A stretch of 64,000 bases of DNA from NORP233 sp050186825 (GCA_050186825.1 JBFWYD010000031.1:1-64000); one strand, 5' to 3'; positions 27,810-36,693 are shown, counted from the stretch's first letter. The notes: generated by a model not told the origin, from the letters alone. Numbers and translations: made by a program.

Positions 27810-28493
27810 CTACGACCGCAGCTCGCACCAGCGCTCGACGATCTGGCCGGCGCGGACGATCGCCACGCCCGCGCGACCTCTGAGCGAGTCCCACCCGCCT
27901 TCGTCCCACTCCCAGAGCTCGTCTCCCCCGAGCATGCGCGCTGCGATCTCGGCGGCGCGCTCCCTCACGCGCATGGAGTCCGCCGCGAGGCCCAGGCGTC
28001 GCACGCAGAACTCGGCGTAGGTGGTCTGGCGCAGGAGGACCTGGCACAGCTCCGTGTGCTCATGCACCCACACCTCCCGGGCCTCCCAGCACCGAGCGCA
28101 GCCGACTTGCTCCCCAGCCGCGAAGGGGAAGGCGCGATCACGAGCCTGCTGAAGCTCCTTCGTGTCGCGGATGGGTGGCGGGAATCCGGACTGCTCCCGG
28201 AGGACCTGATCGTGTACGTCGCAGACTCGGAAGAGATCGAGGACTCCGGCAGGTGAGGTCTCGGCAGTGGGGACCTCGCTGACGAACGAGCACCACAGGC
28301 GCTCCTGCCAGAAGAGAAGGGCTCCCTTCTCCCGGCAGGGGCCATTGGCCGCCCGCACGAACCTCCGGTAGTCGTCAGGACCGACGAACGCGCGGAACTG
28401 CGCTCGAATGGCTTCGGGCTTCACGAACACCTCGGACAGGGCCGCGCTTGGCCGCAGCCTAGCTCGAGCCGGTAGGTCCGCCGACGCGACCAT
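27810..28493 (-). CDS. orphan hypothetical protein in lower-GC DNA
   Basis: About 227 aa from ATG 28493. The start is uncertain; GTG codons near 28423 are alternatives. The sequence is well balanced, with aromatic, Cys and His content typical of a folded protein (for example YRRFVRAANGPCREKGALLF, FRVCDVHDQV, GCARCWEAREVWVHEHTELC and LWEWDEGGWDSL), but I recognise no family. The CARC pair and nearby Cys/His could bind metal. The DNA has visibly lower GC and less biased codons than its neighbours, suggesting recent acquisition. An immunity- or effector-type accessory gene is possible but not shown. Confidence 0.55.
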   Translation of the reverse strand: MVASADLPARARLRPSAALSEVFVKPEAIRAQFRAFVGPDDYRRFVRAANGPCREKGALLFWQERLWCSFVSEVPTAETSPAGVLDLFRVCDVHDQVLREQSGFPPPIRDTKELQQARDRAFPFAAGEQVGCARCWEAREVWVHEHTELCQVLLRQTTYAEFCVRRLGLAADSMRVRERAAEIAARMLGGDELWEWDEGGWDSLRGRAGVAIVRAGQIVERWCELRS

Positions 28494-28880
28494 GCTGGTC
28501 GCACGTGCGACGCCCTCGCCGAAGCTTGTCACTCTCCTTGCGGAGGAGCGCCCGAGCGGCCGCGCCGGCGGATGAGACCAGGTGCAGGGCGGTGTCTTCG
28601 TTTCCCGGAAATGAGCTGTCTCTCCGTCCCTGAGCGCAGACGCGATCCAAGTGGGCAAGCCCCGAGCTGCTCAGGGCTCCCGTCGCGGCATGAGCTTCGT
28701 AGCCGTTGCTCACGGCCCAGCCATTGCATTCTGGGTGCCCCGGGGGGGGCCGAGCTCACCCCCTGCAATCGACACGCCCAGCCGCAGGCACAGCCTGGAG
28801 CAGCGCTTCTGGCATCGGATCGCTGAAGGCGCGCTGGGGAGAGCCCGGGAGTCCGGCGTGCGGAAGCCGCACGCCTTCGC
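28494..28880. other. lower-GC intergenic stretch
   Basis: 387 bases between two minus-strand genes, with reduced GC and short ORFs on both strands but no convincing gene. One minus-strand frame (28459-28713) has non-shadow-like composition (SNGYEAHAATGALSSSGLAH) and could be the tail of a lost upstream gene, for example a polymorphic effector. I could not assign it. Confidence 0.4.
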
Positions 28881-30407
28881 TCACCTCCCCGGCGGAGCGG
28901 CGAGGACGGCGGGGCGGCCGGTGACCAGGGCGTAGGTCCAGGGGTCGGCGAGGTGGGGCTCGCCCGGGAGGGCCTGGGTCGGGCACTCGGGCTCGCGCGT
29001 GCGACCGCGCATGCTGCGGCCGGCGGCGTGGCCGAGGACGGCGAGCCAGGCGCCGAGGAGCGCGGCGAGCAGCCAGCGTTGGGTGGGAGCGTGGCGGCGC
29101 CAGCGGACCAGGAGCTCGACGGCGGCGAGGGGGGCGAGGGCGCTGAGCGGCGCGATCGTGAAGCGCGTCGGGTCGTCGGTGGACCAGACCACGATCGTGG
29201 CGGCTGCGAGGCCCGCGGCGGCGAGGGCGAGCAGGCGACCGGCCGGGGCGCGCAGCGAGAGCAGGGCCAGGGGCAGGACCAGGAAGGCGTTCTTGGGCAG
29301 GAGGGCCGCCTCGAGCTGGTGCGCGAGGTTGCGCGCGATGCCCGCGAGGATCTGGGCCAGGCCCGCGGGCGGGGCGCTGCGCGCGGGGTCCATCAGGTCC
29401 TCGTAGCGCGCGGCGCGCAGCAGGTCGAGCTGCGGGGCGAGCACGCCGGTCGCGGCGCAGAGCGCGGCGTTGAGCGCGGCGAGGAGCGCGAGCAGCGCGA
29501 GCGCACGGCGGCGCCGGCCGCCCGCCCAGTGCCAGAGCACGAGCAGCGGGACCAGCACCCAGGCCTCGGGACGCGCGAAGCGGGCCAGGCCGGCGCAGAG
29601 GGCCTCGCCGAGGAGCGTGCCCCGACCGGCCGGGTCGAGCTCTCCCTGCCAGGCGAGGCGGAGGGCGGCGAGGACGAGCACCAGCCCCAGCGGCTCGGCC
29701 CAGAGGTGCACCGAGGCGCGGACCAGGAAGGGCAACCAGGCGACGGTCAGCCCTCCGAGCAGGGAGCACATGACCAAGGGAGCGCCGCGCAGACCGCGGC
29801 GCCGCGCGAGCTCGCCGCCGAGCGAGGCCGCGAGGACGGCGGCGAGCGCGGCCAGAGCCACGCCGCTGAGCTGGAGCGCGGCCGGTGGCCAGCCCGGCTC
29901 CGGGCGGACCAGGGGCGCGAGCAGCCACGGGTAGAGGGGAGCGCGCTCGCCGTAGGCCTCGTGGACGGCCGGAGCCTGCACGTCCGCGGCCTGGAAGCGG
30001 ACGCGGATCGGCAGGACGAAGCCCTCACCGGCGCGCAGCGAGCGCGCGATCAACAGGTTCTCGGCCGCATCGGGGCTGTGGTGGAAGTCGCGCAGGGCAG
30101 GCTCGAGGCGCGGGAGGACCGCGAGCACCGCGACCAGGAGCGCGAGCGCGATCCTCGGCAGGAGCCCAGGTCCATCCCGCGACACGGCCGCGAAGTCACG
30201 CGACCTCGACGCGGCCGCGGAGTCGCTCGACCTCGACACGGCCGCGAAGTCACGCGACCTCGACGCGACCGTGCTCTCACTCGACCTCGACGCGGCCGCG
30301 GAGTCGCTCGGCCTCGACGCGACCGTGCTCTCACTCGACCTCGACGCGGCCGCGGACTCGCTCGGCCTCGGAGACGCACGCGCGGGCTCGGGGATCGGGC
30401 TCGACAC
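28881..30407 (-). CDS. polytopic membrane protein, GT-C/ArnT-like glycosyltransferase candidate, with repeat N-terminus
   Basis: 508 aa from GTG 30407, eight bases after the DUF58 gene stop. Residues 15-77 are seven nine-residue repeats (such as SSESTVASR and SRDFAAVSR) encoded by 27-bp DNA units. From residue 80 there are about ten membrane helices. The first loop carries FHHSPDAAENLLIARSLRAG and GERAPLYPWLLAPL, the layout of GT39/ArnT-type glycosyltransferases in which acidic residues in loop 1 bind a lipid-linked sugar. The large periplasmic domain usual for ArnT is small. Function is therefore inferred from topology only. Confidence 0.65.
   Translation of the reverse strand: MSSPIPEPARASPRPSESAAASRSSESTVASRPSDSAAASRSSESTVASRSRDFAAVSRSSDSAAASRSRDFAAVSRDGPGLLPRIALALLVAVLAVLPRLEPALRDFHHSPDAAENLLIARSLRAGEGFVLPIRVRFQAADVQAPAVHEAYGERAPLYPWLLAPLVRPEPGWPPAALQLSGVALAALAAVLAASLGGELARRRGLRGAPLVMCSLLGGLTVAWLPFLVRASVHLWAEPLGLVLVLAALRLAWQGELDPAGRGTLLGEALCAGLARFARPEAWVLVPLLVLWHWAGGRRRRALALLALLAALNAALCAATGVLAPQLDLLRAARYEDLMDPARSAPPAGLAQILAGIARNLAHQLEAALLPKNAFLVLPLALLSLRAPAGRLLALAAAGLAAATIVVWSTDDPTRFTIAPLSALAPLAAVELLVRWRRHAPTQRWLLAALLGAWLAVLGHAAGRSMRGRTREPECPTQALPGEPHLADPWTYALVTGRPAVLAAPPGR
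30177..30365 (-). repeat. seven in-frame 27-bp tandem repeats
   Basis: Units such as GCGGCCGCGGAGTCGCTCG and ACGGCCGCGAAGTCACGCG alternate, each ending in the complement of a CTCGAC-rich block. They encode nine-residue Ser/Ala/Arg units at the protein N-terminus, ahead of the first membrane helix. Confidence 0.85.
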
Positions 30408-30415
30408 GCGCGCCT

Positions 30416-31306
30416 TCAGGCGCGCAGCAGCGCGCGGGCGGTGGCCTCGAAGGGGTCCGCGGGCGGGAGCCGCAGGCAGGTCACGCCGGCCTGCTCGAGC
30501 TCGCGGGTCGCGCGGTCGAGGCGGGCGTCGCGCTCGGTGCGCGCGGCCGCGAGGGCCAGGGGGCCGAGGGGGCGCAGCTCGCGGGCGCCGGTCTCGGCGT
30601 CGACGAGCTCGGCCAGGCCGCCCGCGGCGAGGGCCTCGCGCACGGCCGGGGGGACCTCGAGCTCGGGCTCGACCAGGAGCGCGCGCAGCTCGCAGCCGCG
30701 GGCGCGCAGGCGGCGCGCGGCGAGGGGGAGCTCTGGGTTGAGGCCGTCCGAGAGCAGGAGCGCGGCGCCGGGATGGCGGAGGTGCTGGGTGGCCAGGGTC
30801 GCGCCCCGATCGAGCGCGCTGGGGCCGCCGGCGCGGCCAACGGCCAGGAAGCGCAAGAGGCCCCGGAGCTGGCCCGGGCGGCGCAGCTCGTGGCGGCCGA
30901 GGGCCTCGCCGCACCACCAGAGCACCACGCGCACGTCGCGGGCCACGGCCACGGCCGCCAGGGCCGCGGCCGCCAGGGCGGCGCGCTCGAGCGGCGGCGG
31001 GTCGCCCGCGGCCATGGAGCCGCTGGCGTCGAGGAGCAGGTCGAGCCGCGGCTCGGGGAGCTCCTCCTGCACCTTGACCAGCAGGCGGTCGAGGCGCGCG
31101 TAGGCCGGCCAGTCGACCAGGCGCAGGTCGTCGCCCGGGGCGTAGTCGCGCCGGCTGCCCGGCTCGACCCCGCGGCCCGGCTGCTTGAGCGCGAAGCGCC
31201 GGCGTCGCGGCGGCCGGACCCGGCGGGCCAGGACCACCAGACGCTCGAGGCGCGCCGCCGTGCTCGACTCGAGGAGGACGCTCACCGCCGTCGTTGACCT
31301 CGCCAT
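30416..31306 (-). CDS. DUF58 protein (vWA-like)
   Basis: 296 aa. It has the DUF58 signature GSRRDYAPGDDLRLVDWPAYARLDRL split around the conserved DW, then a von Willebrand A-type metal site DASGSM (MIDAS). Most DUF58 proteins are encoded beside a MoxR ATPase and are thought to act in assembly or activation of complexes. No MoxR gene is adjacent here; a membrane glycosyltransferase-like gene follows in the same operon. ATG 31306 is the best start, and an in-frame GTG lies eight codons later. Confidence 0.82.
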   Translation of the reverse strand: MARSTTAVSVLLESSTAARLERLVVLARRVRPPRRRRFALKQPGRGVEPGSRRDYAPGDDLRLVDWPAYARLDRLLVKVQEELPEPRLDLLLDASGSMAAGDPPPLERAALAAAALAAVAVARDVRVVLWWCGEALGRHELRRPGQLRGLLRFLAVGRAGGPSALDRGATLATQHLRHPGAALLLSDGLNPELPLAARRLRARGCELRALLVEPELEVPPAVREALAAGGLAELVDAETGARELRPLGPLALAAARTERDARLDRATRELEQAGVTCLRLPPADPFEATARALLRA

Positions 31307-31397
31307 CCGCGCCCGCCGCCTCGACCAGGGACGAAGGCTGTCGCCTCCTGCAGGCGTCGCTCAGGATATCGCTCTCCATGCTCTACGCGCGGGACCC

Positions 31398-31808
31398 GTG
31401 GCCGGCGACGAGCCGGACCAGCGCGCCGACCTCTACTCCTTCGGCGTCATCCTGTTCGAGCTGCTGACGGGCGCCCTGCCGCTGACCGCGCTGACCGTCC
31501 GCGGCTTCCTGCGCGAGCACCTGGTCGCCGTGCCCCGGACCCTGGCGTCGGTGCGCCCCGAGGTCGCCTGGCCCGAAGGGATCGAGCGGCTCCTCGCGCA
31601 GCTCCTCGCCAAGGGCCCCGGCCAGCGGCCTGCCAGCGCCGCGACGGTCGAGGCCGAGCTCCATCGGCTGGCCAGGCCGATCGCGGCGGCCTTCGCCCAG
31701 GAGCCGCTCGGCCGCCGCCCCGCCGCCCGCACACCTCGTCCCCTGGGTCCCGACCCCGACCGCGTGCGTGGCTCGGGCGCCGTGACGGGCCCGCCCGCGC
31801 GGTCGTAG
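31398..31808 (+). pseudogene. truncated Ser/Thr kinase, C-lobe only
   Basis: Reads kinase subdomains IX-XI only: DQRADLYSFGVILFELLTG, then a C-lobe ending LAKGPGQRPASAATVEAEL, then a Pro/Arg tail. The glycine loop, catalytic Lys, HRD and DFG are all absent. Upstream (31307-31397) the similarity stops abruptly at the divergent DUF58 gene. The first in-frame start is GTG 31398. I interpret it as the surviving 3' end of a kinase gene cut by rearrangement. The C-lobe text is not obviously a recent copy of the other kinases in the window. A functional C-lobe fragment cannot be excluded. Confidence 0.7.
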
Positions 31809-31825
31809 GGCGGGCCGCGCTGCTG

Positions 31826-31831
31826 TAACCT
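31826..31831 (+). promoter_or_regulatory. leaderless -10 hexamer TAACCT
   Basis: TAACCT, six bases (CGCGGC), then GTG 31838; no Shine-Dalgarno sequence. Confidence 0.5.
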
Positions 31832-31837
31832 CGCGGC

Positions 31838-32638
31838 GTGATCCGGGCCCGTGCTCCGCTCCTGCTCCTGATCGACGGCGCGCTGGTGCCGCACGGACCC
31901 GACCGGGTCACGCTCACCCTGGCCCCCGGCCCCGCCAGCGAGCACCGCTCGCGGGTGCGCGGGCTGGAGCACCAGCTGTGGGTCGACCCCTCGCTCCCGC
32001 CGCCCGCGGACGAGGGGCCGCTCGGGCCCGAGGCCAGCGCGCTGCGCGAGCTGCCCCCGGCGCAGGCCCTCGAGCTCGAGCGCGAGGGCCCCTGGCCGCC
32101 CCGGCCTGGCCTGGCGCTGGCCGCGCGCGCCGCGGCGCTCGCGGCCCTCGAGGCCGCGGCGCCCGCTCCCGCCCCGTCCGACCCGGCGTCCGACCTGGCG
32201 CCCGACCCGGCGCTCCTGGCCCTGCGGGCCGGCGAGCCCTGGCACCTCGCGGACGGGGCGCTGGCCCCGCTCGCGCCCGAGCAGCGGCGCTGGCTGGACG
32301 CGCGGCTGCTGCTCGCGCGCGACCGGACGCTCGGGCGCGGGGCGTCGCCGCGACCGCGCGACCCCGACCCCGGCGCAGGGCTCCTCGCCGTCCCGCCCGC
32401 CCCGCGCGAGCCCGAGCGCCCCGGCCGCTCCGAGCGCGACGCGCGCCAGCGCGCGGGCCTCGAGGCCCACGGCCTCGCGGCCGCGTGGCTGCTCGACGAC
32501 GGGGTGTGGCTGCTGCTCGCCGCGGACGGGCGGCGGGACGAGCTGGCCGCGGCCCTGCCCACGATCGGCCTCGAGCGCCAGCCGCTCTCCCTCGCGGAGC
32601 CGGCGCGCCTCGAGCTGGAAGGAGCGCTCCATGAGTGA
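31838..32638 (+). CDS. hypothetical Ala/Pro-rich protein upstream of cutA
   Basis: 266 aa with no signal peptide. The N-terminus (LLLLIDGALVPHGPDRVTLT) is beta-like, the middle is Ala/Pro/Asp-rich and probably flexible, and the C-terminus (GLAAAWLLDDGVWLLLAADG, then PTIGLERQPLSL) looks folded. No family recognised. Its stop lies inside the start of cutA (overlap 32631-32638), and a leaderless -10 precedes it, so it is the first gene of an operon with cutA, the M24 peptidase and the 197-aa gene. Confidence 0.65.
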   Translation: MIRARAPLLLLIDGALVPHGPDRVTLTLAPGPASEHRSRVRGLEHQLWVDPSLPPPADEGPLGPEASALRELPPAQALELEREGPWPPRPGLALAARAAALAALEAAAPAPAPSDPASDLAPDPALLALRAGEPWHLADGALAPLAPEQRRWLDARLLLARDRTLGRGASPRPRDPDPGAGLLAVPPAPREPERPGRSERDARQRAGLEAHGLAAAWLLDDGVWLLLAADGRRDELAAALPTIGLERQPLSLAEPARLELEGALHE

Positions 32639-32954
32639 GCCGCGCGGCCTGGTGGTCCTGTGCACGGTCCCCAACGAGGAGGAGGGCGCGCGCCTGGCCC
32701 GGGCGCTCGTCGACGAGCGCGTGGCGGCCTGCGTCAACCTGCTGCCCGGCGTGCGCTCCTTCTACCGCTGGGAGGGCGAGGTCAAGGACGACCCGGAGCT
32801 GCTGCTCGTGATCAAGACCACCCCGGCCCGCCGCGACGCGCTGATCGCGCGGATCCAGGCGCTCCACTCCTACTCCTGCCCCGAGGCGATCGCGCTCCCG
32901 ATCGCGGCCGGGAGCGAGCCCTACCTGCGCTGGCTGGGCGAGGTGACCGCGTGA
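32631..32954 (+). CDS. cutA: CutA1-type divalent cation tolerance protein
   Basis: 107 aa, full length. Family hallmarks: LVVLCTVPNEEEGARLARALV, RVAACVNLLPGVRSFYRWEGEV, ELLLVIKTTPARRDALIARI and HSYSCPEAIALPI. CutA1 forms very stable trimers resembling PII. It was linked to copper tolerance in E. coli, but its general role is unsettled. ATG 32631 overlaps the upstream stop, and its own stop overlaps the GTG of the peptidase gene. Confidence 0.95.
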   Translation: MSEPRGLVVLCTVPNEEEGARLARALVDERVAACVNLLPGVRSFYRWEGEVKDDPELLLVIKTTPARRDALIARIQALHSYSCPEAIALPIAAGSEPYLRWLGEVTA

Positions 32955-34357
32955 GCCGTGCGACGACCGTCCTGCTCCTGCTGCTCCTCCTCCTCGGGGC
33001 CGCGGCCCGCGCGCAGGAGACCCCCACGCCGCCGCGCCCGCGCGAGGGTCGCGAGCAGCCCGCGCCCGAGGACGAGCGCTGCCGCCCGACCGACCTCGAG
33101 GCCCTGCGCGCGGCGGCCTTCGCGCCCGAGCGCCTGCGCGCGCGCCGCCGCGCGCTCCTGGCCGGGCTCCCCGAGGACGCGGTGGTCGTGATCGCGGGCC
33201 CGCCCGCCGAGAGCGACATCCTCGGCTACCGGCCCGAGCCGAACCTGCTCTACCTCTCGGGCCAGACCGATCCCTCGCTGACGCTCCTGCTCAGCAAGGA
33301 CGAGGACGTGATCTTCGCGCCCGAGCGCGACAAGCGCTGGGAGCGCTGGAACGGGGAGCGCCTGGCCGTGGGCAGCCCGCAGGCGGCCGCCTCGGGCTTC
33401 GGCGAGGTCGTGGCCAAGGGTCAGCGCAAGGCGCGCGTGCTCGCCGCGCTCGAGCGGCACAAGGGCGGGCTGTTCCTGCTCGGGGTCAGCCCCGCCGAGC
33501 TCGGGCTCGAGGGCGCGCCGCAGCACCGCTCGCCGGCCCCCGCGCTGGCGCGCCTGCGCCAGGTCAAGGACGCGGGCGAGCTGGCCCTGCTCGAGCGCGC
33601 CGCGGACATCACCTGCGCCGCGCTGGGCGAGGCCGCGGCCTCGGTCCGCCCCGGGCAGTACGAGTACGAGGTCGAGGCCGTGATCGAGTACCTGTTCGCG
33701 CGCTACGGCGCGCAGCGCCCGGGCTTCACCTCGATCGTCGGCTCGGGCCCCAACTCCTGCGTGCTGCACTACGGGAGCAACCGGCGCCGGATCGGCGCGG
33801 GCGAGCTGGTCGTGATGGACGTGGGCGCCGAGCTCTTCGGCTACACCGCGGACATCACGCGCACGGTCCCCAGCTCCGGCGCCTTCTCCCCGCGCCAGCG
33901 CGAGATCTACGAGCTGGTGCTGGCGGCCCAGAAGGCGGGCTTCGCCGCGGTGCGCCCCGGGGCCACCCTCGGCGACGTGGACGCGGCCGCGCGCAAGGTG
34001 ATCAAGGACGCGGGCTACGGGAGCTACTTCGCCCACTTCACCTCGCACTGGCTGGGGCTCGACGTGCACGACGTGGGCGAGCACCGGCGCGCGCTCGAGC
34101 CGGGGATGGTGCTCACGGTCGAGCCGGGGATCTACCTGAGCAAGGAGGACCTCGGGGTGCGGATCGAGGACTACGTGGTCGTCACCAAGGACGGCTGCCG
34201 CGTGCTCTCGGACGGGGTGCCCCGCACGGTCGCGGCGCTCGAGGCCCTGGCCAGGCGCGAGGGCGTGGGCAAGCTGCGGGTCACGCCCCTGCCCCCGCGC
34301 GCCCCCGTCGCCCCGAAGCCCTCGGGCGCGCGCCAGTTCGAGCTGCGCCTGCGCTGA
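32951..34357 (+). CDS. secreted M24B metallopeptidase (Xaa-Pro aminopeptidase type)
   Basis: 468 aa. Residues 1-21 are a signal peptide (LLLLLLLLGAAARAQ). The creatinase-like N-terminal domain (about 45-200) includes NLLYLSGQTDPSLTLLL. The pita-bread catalytic domain (about 205-430) has the five metal ligands in context: VVMDVGAEL, TADITRT, the His of LGLDVHDVGEH, Glu in TVEPGIYL and Glu in RIEDYV. It removes N-terminal residues before proline and is normally cytoplasmic, so export suggests use of outside peptides. GTG 32951 overlaps the cutA stop (GTGA). Confidence 0.9.
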   Translation: MSRATTVLLLLLLLLGAAARAQETPTPPRPREGREQPAPEDERCRPTDLEALRAAAFAPERLRARRRALLAGLPEDAVVVIAGPPAESDILGYRPEPNLLYLSGQTDPSLTLLLSKDEDVIFAPERDKRWERWNGERLAVGSPQAAASGFGEVVAKGQRKARVLAALERHKGGLFLLGVSPAELGLEGAPQHRSPAPALARLRQVKDAGELALLERAADITCAALGEAAASVRPGQYEYEVEAVIEYLFARYGAQRPGFTSIVGSGPNSCVLHYGSNRRRIGAGELVVMDVGAELFGYTADITRTVPSSGAFSPRQREIYELVLAAQKAGFAAVRPGATLGDVDAAARKVIKDAGYGSYFAHFTSHWLGLDVHDVGEHRRALEPGMVLTVEPGIYLSKEDLGVRIEDYVVVTKDGCRVLSDGVPRTVAALEALARREGVGKLRVTPLPPRAPVAPKPSGARQFELRLR

Positions 34358-34950
34358 TGGACCACGGCCGCCGGACGCAGGAGCGGGCCGCGGCGGCCGG
34401 CGACCCCGAGGCCGCGGCCGCCCTCCTGCTCGCGCGGGTGCGCGACGGGGAGCTGGAGCGCGAGGGCCTGGAGCTCGCCGCGCACCTCGGCGAGGTCGCG
34501 GCAGCGCTGGCCCTGGGCCAGGCCGCGCCGCCGCCGCTCGAGCTCGAGCCCTGGCTCCAGGCGCTGGCGCGCTGGCCGGTCGAGGTCGCGCGCCGCGCGG
34601 TCTACGCCCTGGCCAGCCTGGCCGAGGACCGACGCCCGGGCGGCGCGCCCGACCCCGAGCTCGACGACATGCTGCGCGACTACCTGCGCCAGGCGCTCCC
34701 GGAGTACCGCCGCCAGATCCTGCGCCGCCAGCTCGAGCGCCAGACGAGCTCGCGCTGGCAGCAGGAGGCGACCAAGGCGGCCGCGTCCGCCGGCCCCGAG
34801 CGCGCCCTGCGGGTCCAGGCCGCGCAGCGCGCCTACGGCCTGGCGCAGCTCCTGCTCGGCGCGGGCGTCCAGGAGGAGGAGCTGCGCGCCGCCGTGCGCG
34901 CGCTGCTCCTGCCCTGGGCCCTGGGCGGGCCGGATCCGCTGGCGCCGTGA
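34357..34950 (+). CDS. 197-aa helical hypothetical protein
   Basis: Begins with ATG overlapping the peptidase stop (TGATG). The N-terminal 45 residues (QERAAAAGDPEAAAALLLAR then GLELAAHLGEVAAALALG) form a recognisable helical module shared in part with the 43-aa frame at 185-316. The rest is helical and charged (LPEYRRQILRRQLERQ), without membrane segments. Function unknown. It is the last gene of the operon that starts at 31838. Confidence 0.65.
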   Translation: MDHGRRTQERAAAAGDPEAAAALLLARVRDGELEREGLELAAHLGEVAAALALGQAAPPPLELEPWLQALARWPVEVARRAVYALASLAEDRRPGGAPDPELDDMLRDYLRQALPEYRRQILRRQLERQTSSRWQQEATKAAASAGPERALRVQAAQRAYGLAQLLLGAGVQEEELRAAVRALLLPWALGGPDPLAP

Positions 34951-35010
34951 GCCCCGGCTGACCACCATGGCCCCCGTGCGAACGCGTCCGCGGAGCCCCG
35001 AGGTCGGCCG

Positions 35011-36540
35011 GTGAGCCAGGAGCTGCCAGGCATCCCGCTCGAGGTGCTGGAGCGAATCGGCGCGGGCGGGATGGGCGAGGTCTACCGCGCCCGCGACGCG
35101 CAGGGCCGCGCGCTCGCGCTCAAGCTCCTGCTGCGCGGGCAGGGCGAGGGCGACCCGACCGTGCGCCGACGCCGCTTCGAGCGCGAGGCCGCGGCCCTCG
35201 AGCGCGTCCAGCACCCCAACGTCGTCGGCGTGGTCGCGCGCGGCGACTCTCCTCGCGGCCCCTGGCTGGCCATGCCCTTCCTCGAGGGCGAGCCGCTCGA
35301 GGCCAAGCTCCCGCTCCCGATCCCCGCCGCGCTCGAGCTCGCGCTCCAGCTCGGCGCGGGGCTCCGGGCCGCGCACGCGGTGGGCGTCCTGCACCGCGAC
35401 CTCAAGCCGGACAACGTCGTGGTGTGTCGGGACGGGCGCTACGTGCTCGTGGACTTCGGGCTGACCAAGGACGTCGAGGGCCAGGGTCAGTCCGGGACCC
35501 TGACCCGCACCGGGATGCTCCAGGGCACGCCCGGCTACTGGGCGCCCGAGCAGGCCGCGGGCGAGGGGCGACGCGTGAGCGTCGAGACCGACGTCTACGG
35601 CTACGGCGCGACGCTCTACGCGGCGCTGACCGGCGTCCCGCCGGCCGACGGTCAGACCCTGCTCGAGCTGCTGGTCGCGACCCAGGAGCGACCGCCGCGG
35701 GCGCCGCGCGAGCTGCGCCCCGAGGTCCCCGCCTGGCTCGAGGCCTTCGTGCTCCGCTGCCTGGAGAAGAGCCCGAGCGCGCGCTACCCGAGCATGGAGG
35801 CCGCCCTGGAGGCGCTCCACGCGGGGATCGCGGGGCAGGCGCCCACCTGGCGCTGCTCAGGCTGCGGCGAGCCGCCCCGCGGCGGGGTCACGCCGCTCGT
35901 CTGCGTGTGCGGCAAGCAGTACCACCCGCTCTGCCTGCGCACCCAGCCCTGCGCGACCCCCGGCTGCGGAGGCGGCGGTCGCGCCAGCGGACGGGCGAGC
36001 CCCGGCCCCGGCCTGGTGGTGGACCCCGAGCCCGAGCCCCAGGAGCGCGCGCCCTCGCCGCTCCGGCGTCTGTTCGCCAACCCCGAGCGGGTCCAGACCG
36101 CGGTCTTCCTCTCGGCGATCGCCCTCGGCACCCTCCCCGGCCTGGCGCTCCTCCACGCCCACTGGGGCGCCAGCGCGGGCGGCGCCGAGCTCCGCGAGGC
36201 CGCGACGTTCCTCGCCGTCGGCGCCGTCGCGGGCGGGGTCCTGGCGGTGATCGCCCTGGCCGCCCTGGAGTGGCTCGGCGACCTGGTCCGCCAGCGCGAC
36301 GACCCCAAGATCCGCCTGACCTGCCTGACGATCCTGGGGAGCGCCCTCCTGGCCAGCGCCCTGGTCGCGGGCGAGAGCTGGCAGGCAGGCCGCAGCCCCA
36401 CTCAGGTGCTGGTGGTCGGGGTGCTCAGCTTCGTGGGCACCTTCGTGCTCGTGGGCCTGTTCATGGTCAGCGTCGTCGGCCAGGCGCTGGTCGCGCTGGT
36501 CGAGGCGCTGCGGGCGCTGCTCCGGGGCCGACGGCGCTGA
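35011..36540 (+). CDS. Ser/Thr protein kinase with zinc-ribbon and multi-pass membrane C-terminus
   Basis: 509 aa from GTG 35011. Kinase domain 10-270: GAGGMG, Lys38, HRDLKPDN with Asp130, DFG Asp148, and APEQ. Residues about 284-330 form a Cys-rich module (CSGCGEPP, CVCGKQYHPLCL, CATPGCGG) resembling a zinc ribbon or RING-like fold. Residues about 360-509 contain four membrane helices. The order kinase, zinc module, membrane region is unusual, since most bacterial transmembrane kinases have one helix and an outer sensor. It may report on membrane state or metal (inference). Confidence 0.88.
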   Translation: MSQELPGIPLEVLERIGAGGMGEVYRARDAQGRALALKLLLRGQGEGDPTVRRRRFEREAAALERVQHPNVVGVVARGDSPRGPWLAMPFLEGEPLEAKLPLPIPAALELALQLGAGLRAAHAVGVLHRDLKPDNVVVCRDGRYVLVDFGLTKDVEGQGQSGTLTRTGMLQGTPGYWAPEQAAGEGRRVSVETDVYGYGATLYAALTGVPPADGQTLLELLVATQERPPRAPRELRPEVPAWLEAFVLRCLEKSPSARYPSMEAALEALHAGIAGQAPTWRCSGCGEPPRGGVTPLVCVCGKQYHPLCLRTQPCATPGCGGGGRASGRASPGPGLVVDPEPEPQERAPSPLRRLFANPERVQTAVFLSAIALGTLPGLALLHAHWGASAGGAELREAATFLAVGAVAGGVLAVIALAALEWLGDLVRQRDDPKIRLTCLTILGSALLASALVAGESWQAGRSPTQVLVVGVLSFVGTFVLVGLFMVSVVGQALVALVEALRALLRGRRR

Positions 36541-36562
36541 CTACGCCGCCCGGCTGACTTGC

Positions 36563-36675
36563 TCCGGTTCCCTCGTGCTCGTGCTCGTAGACGTCGTCGC
36601 GACTACGTCCACGCTCACGTCGACGATCACGAGCACGAGCACGGACGCGCCAGGCATCCAATCAAGCGGTCGACG
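36563..36675 (-). repeat. palindromic CGTGCT-rich repeat, copy 1
   Basis: Between the convergent ends of the kinase and subtilase genes. CTCGTGCTCGTGCTCGT (from 36572) pairs with ACGAGCACGAGCACG (to 36643) as an inverted repeat. The complement of the whole stretch matches 52975-53095, including flanks containing ACCGCTTGAT and GTCGACGTGAGCGTGGACGT. It could act as a bidirectional terminator or mRNA stabiliser. Confidence 0.75.
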
Positions 36676-36693
36676 CTGAAGCCCGCCGGTCGG

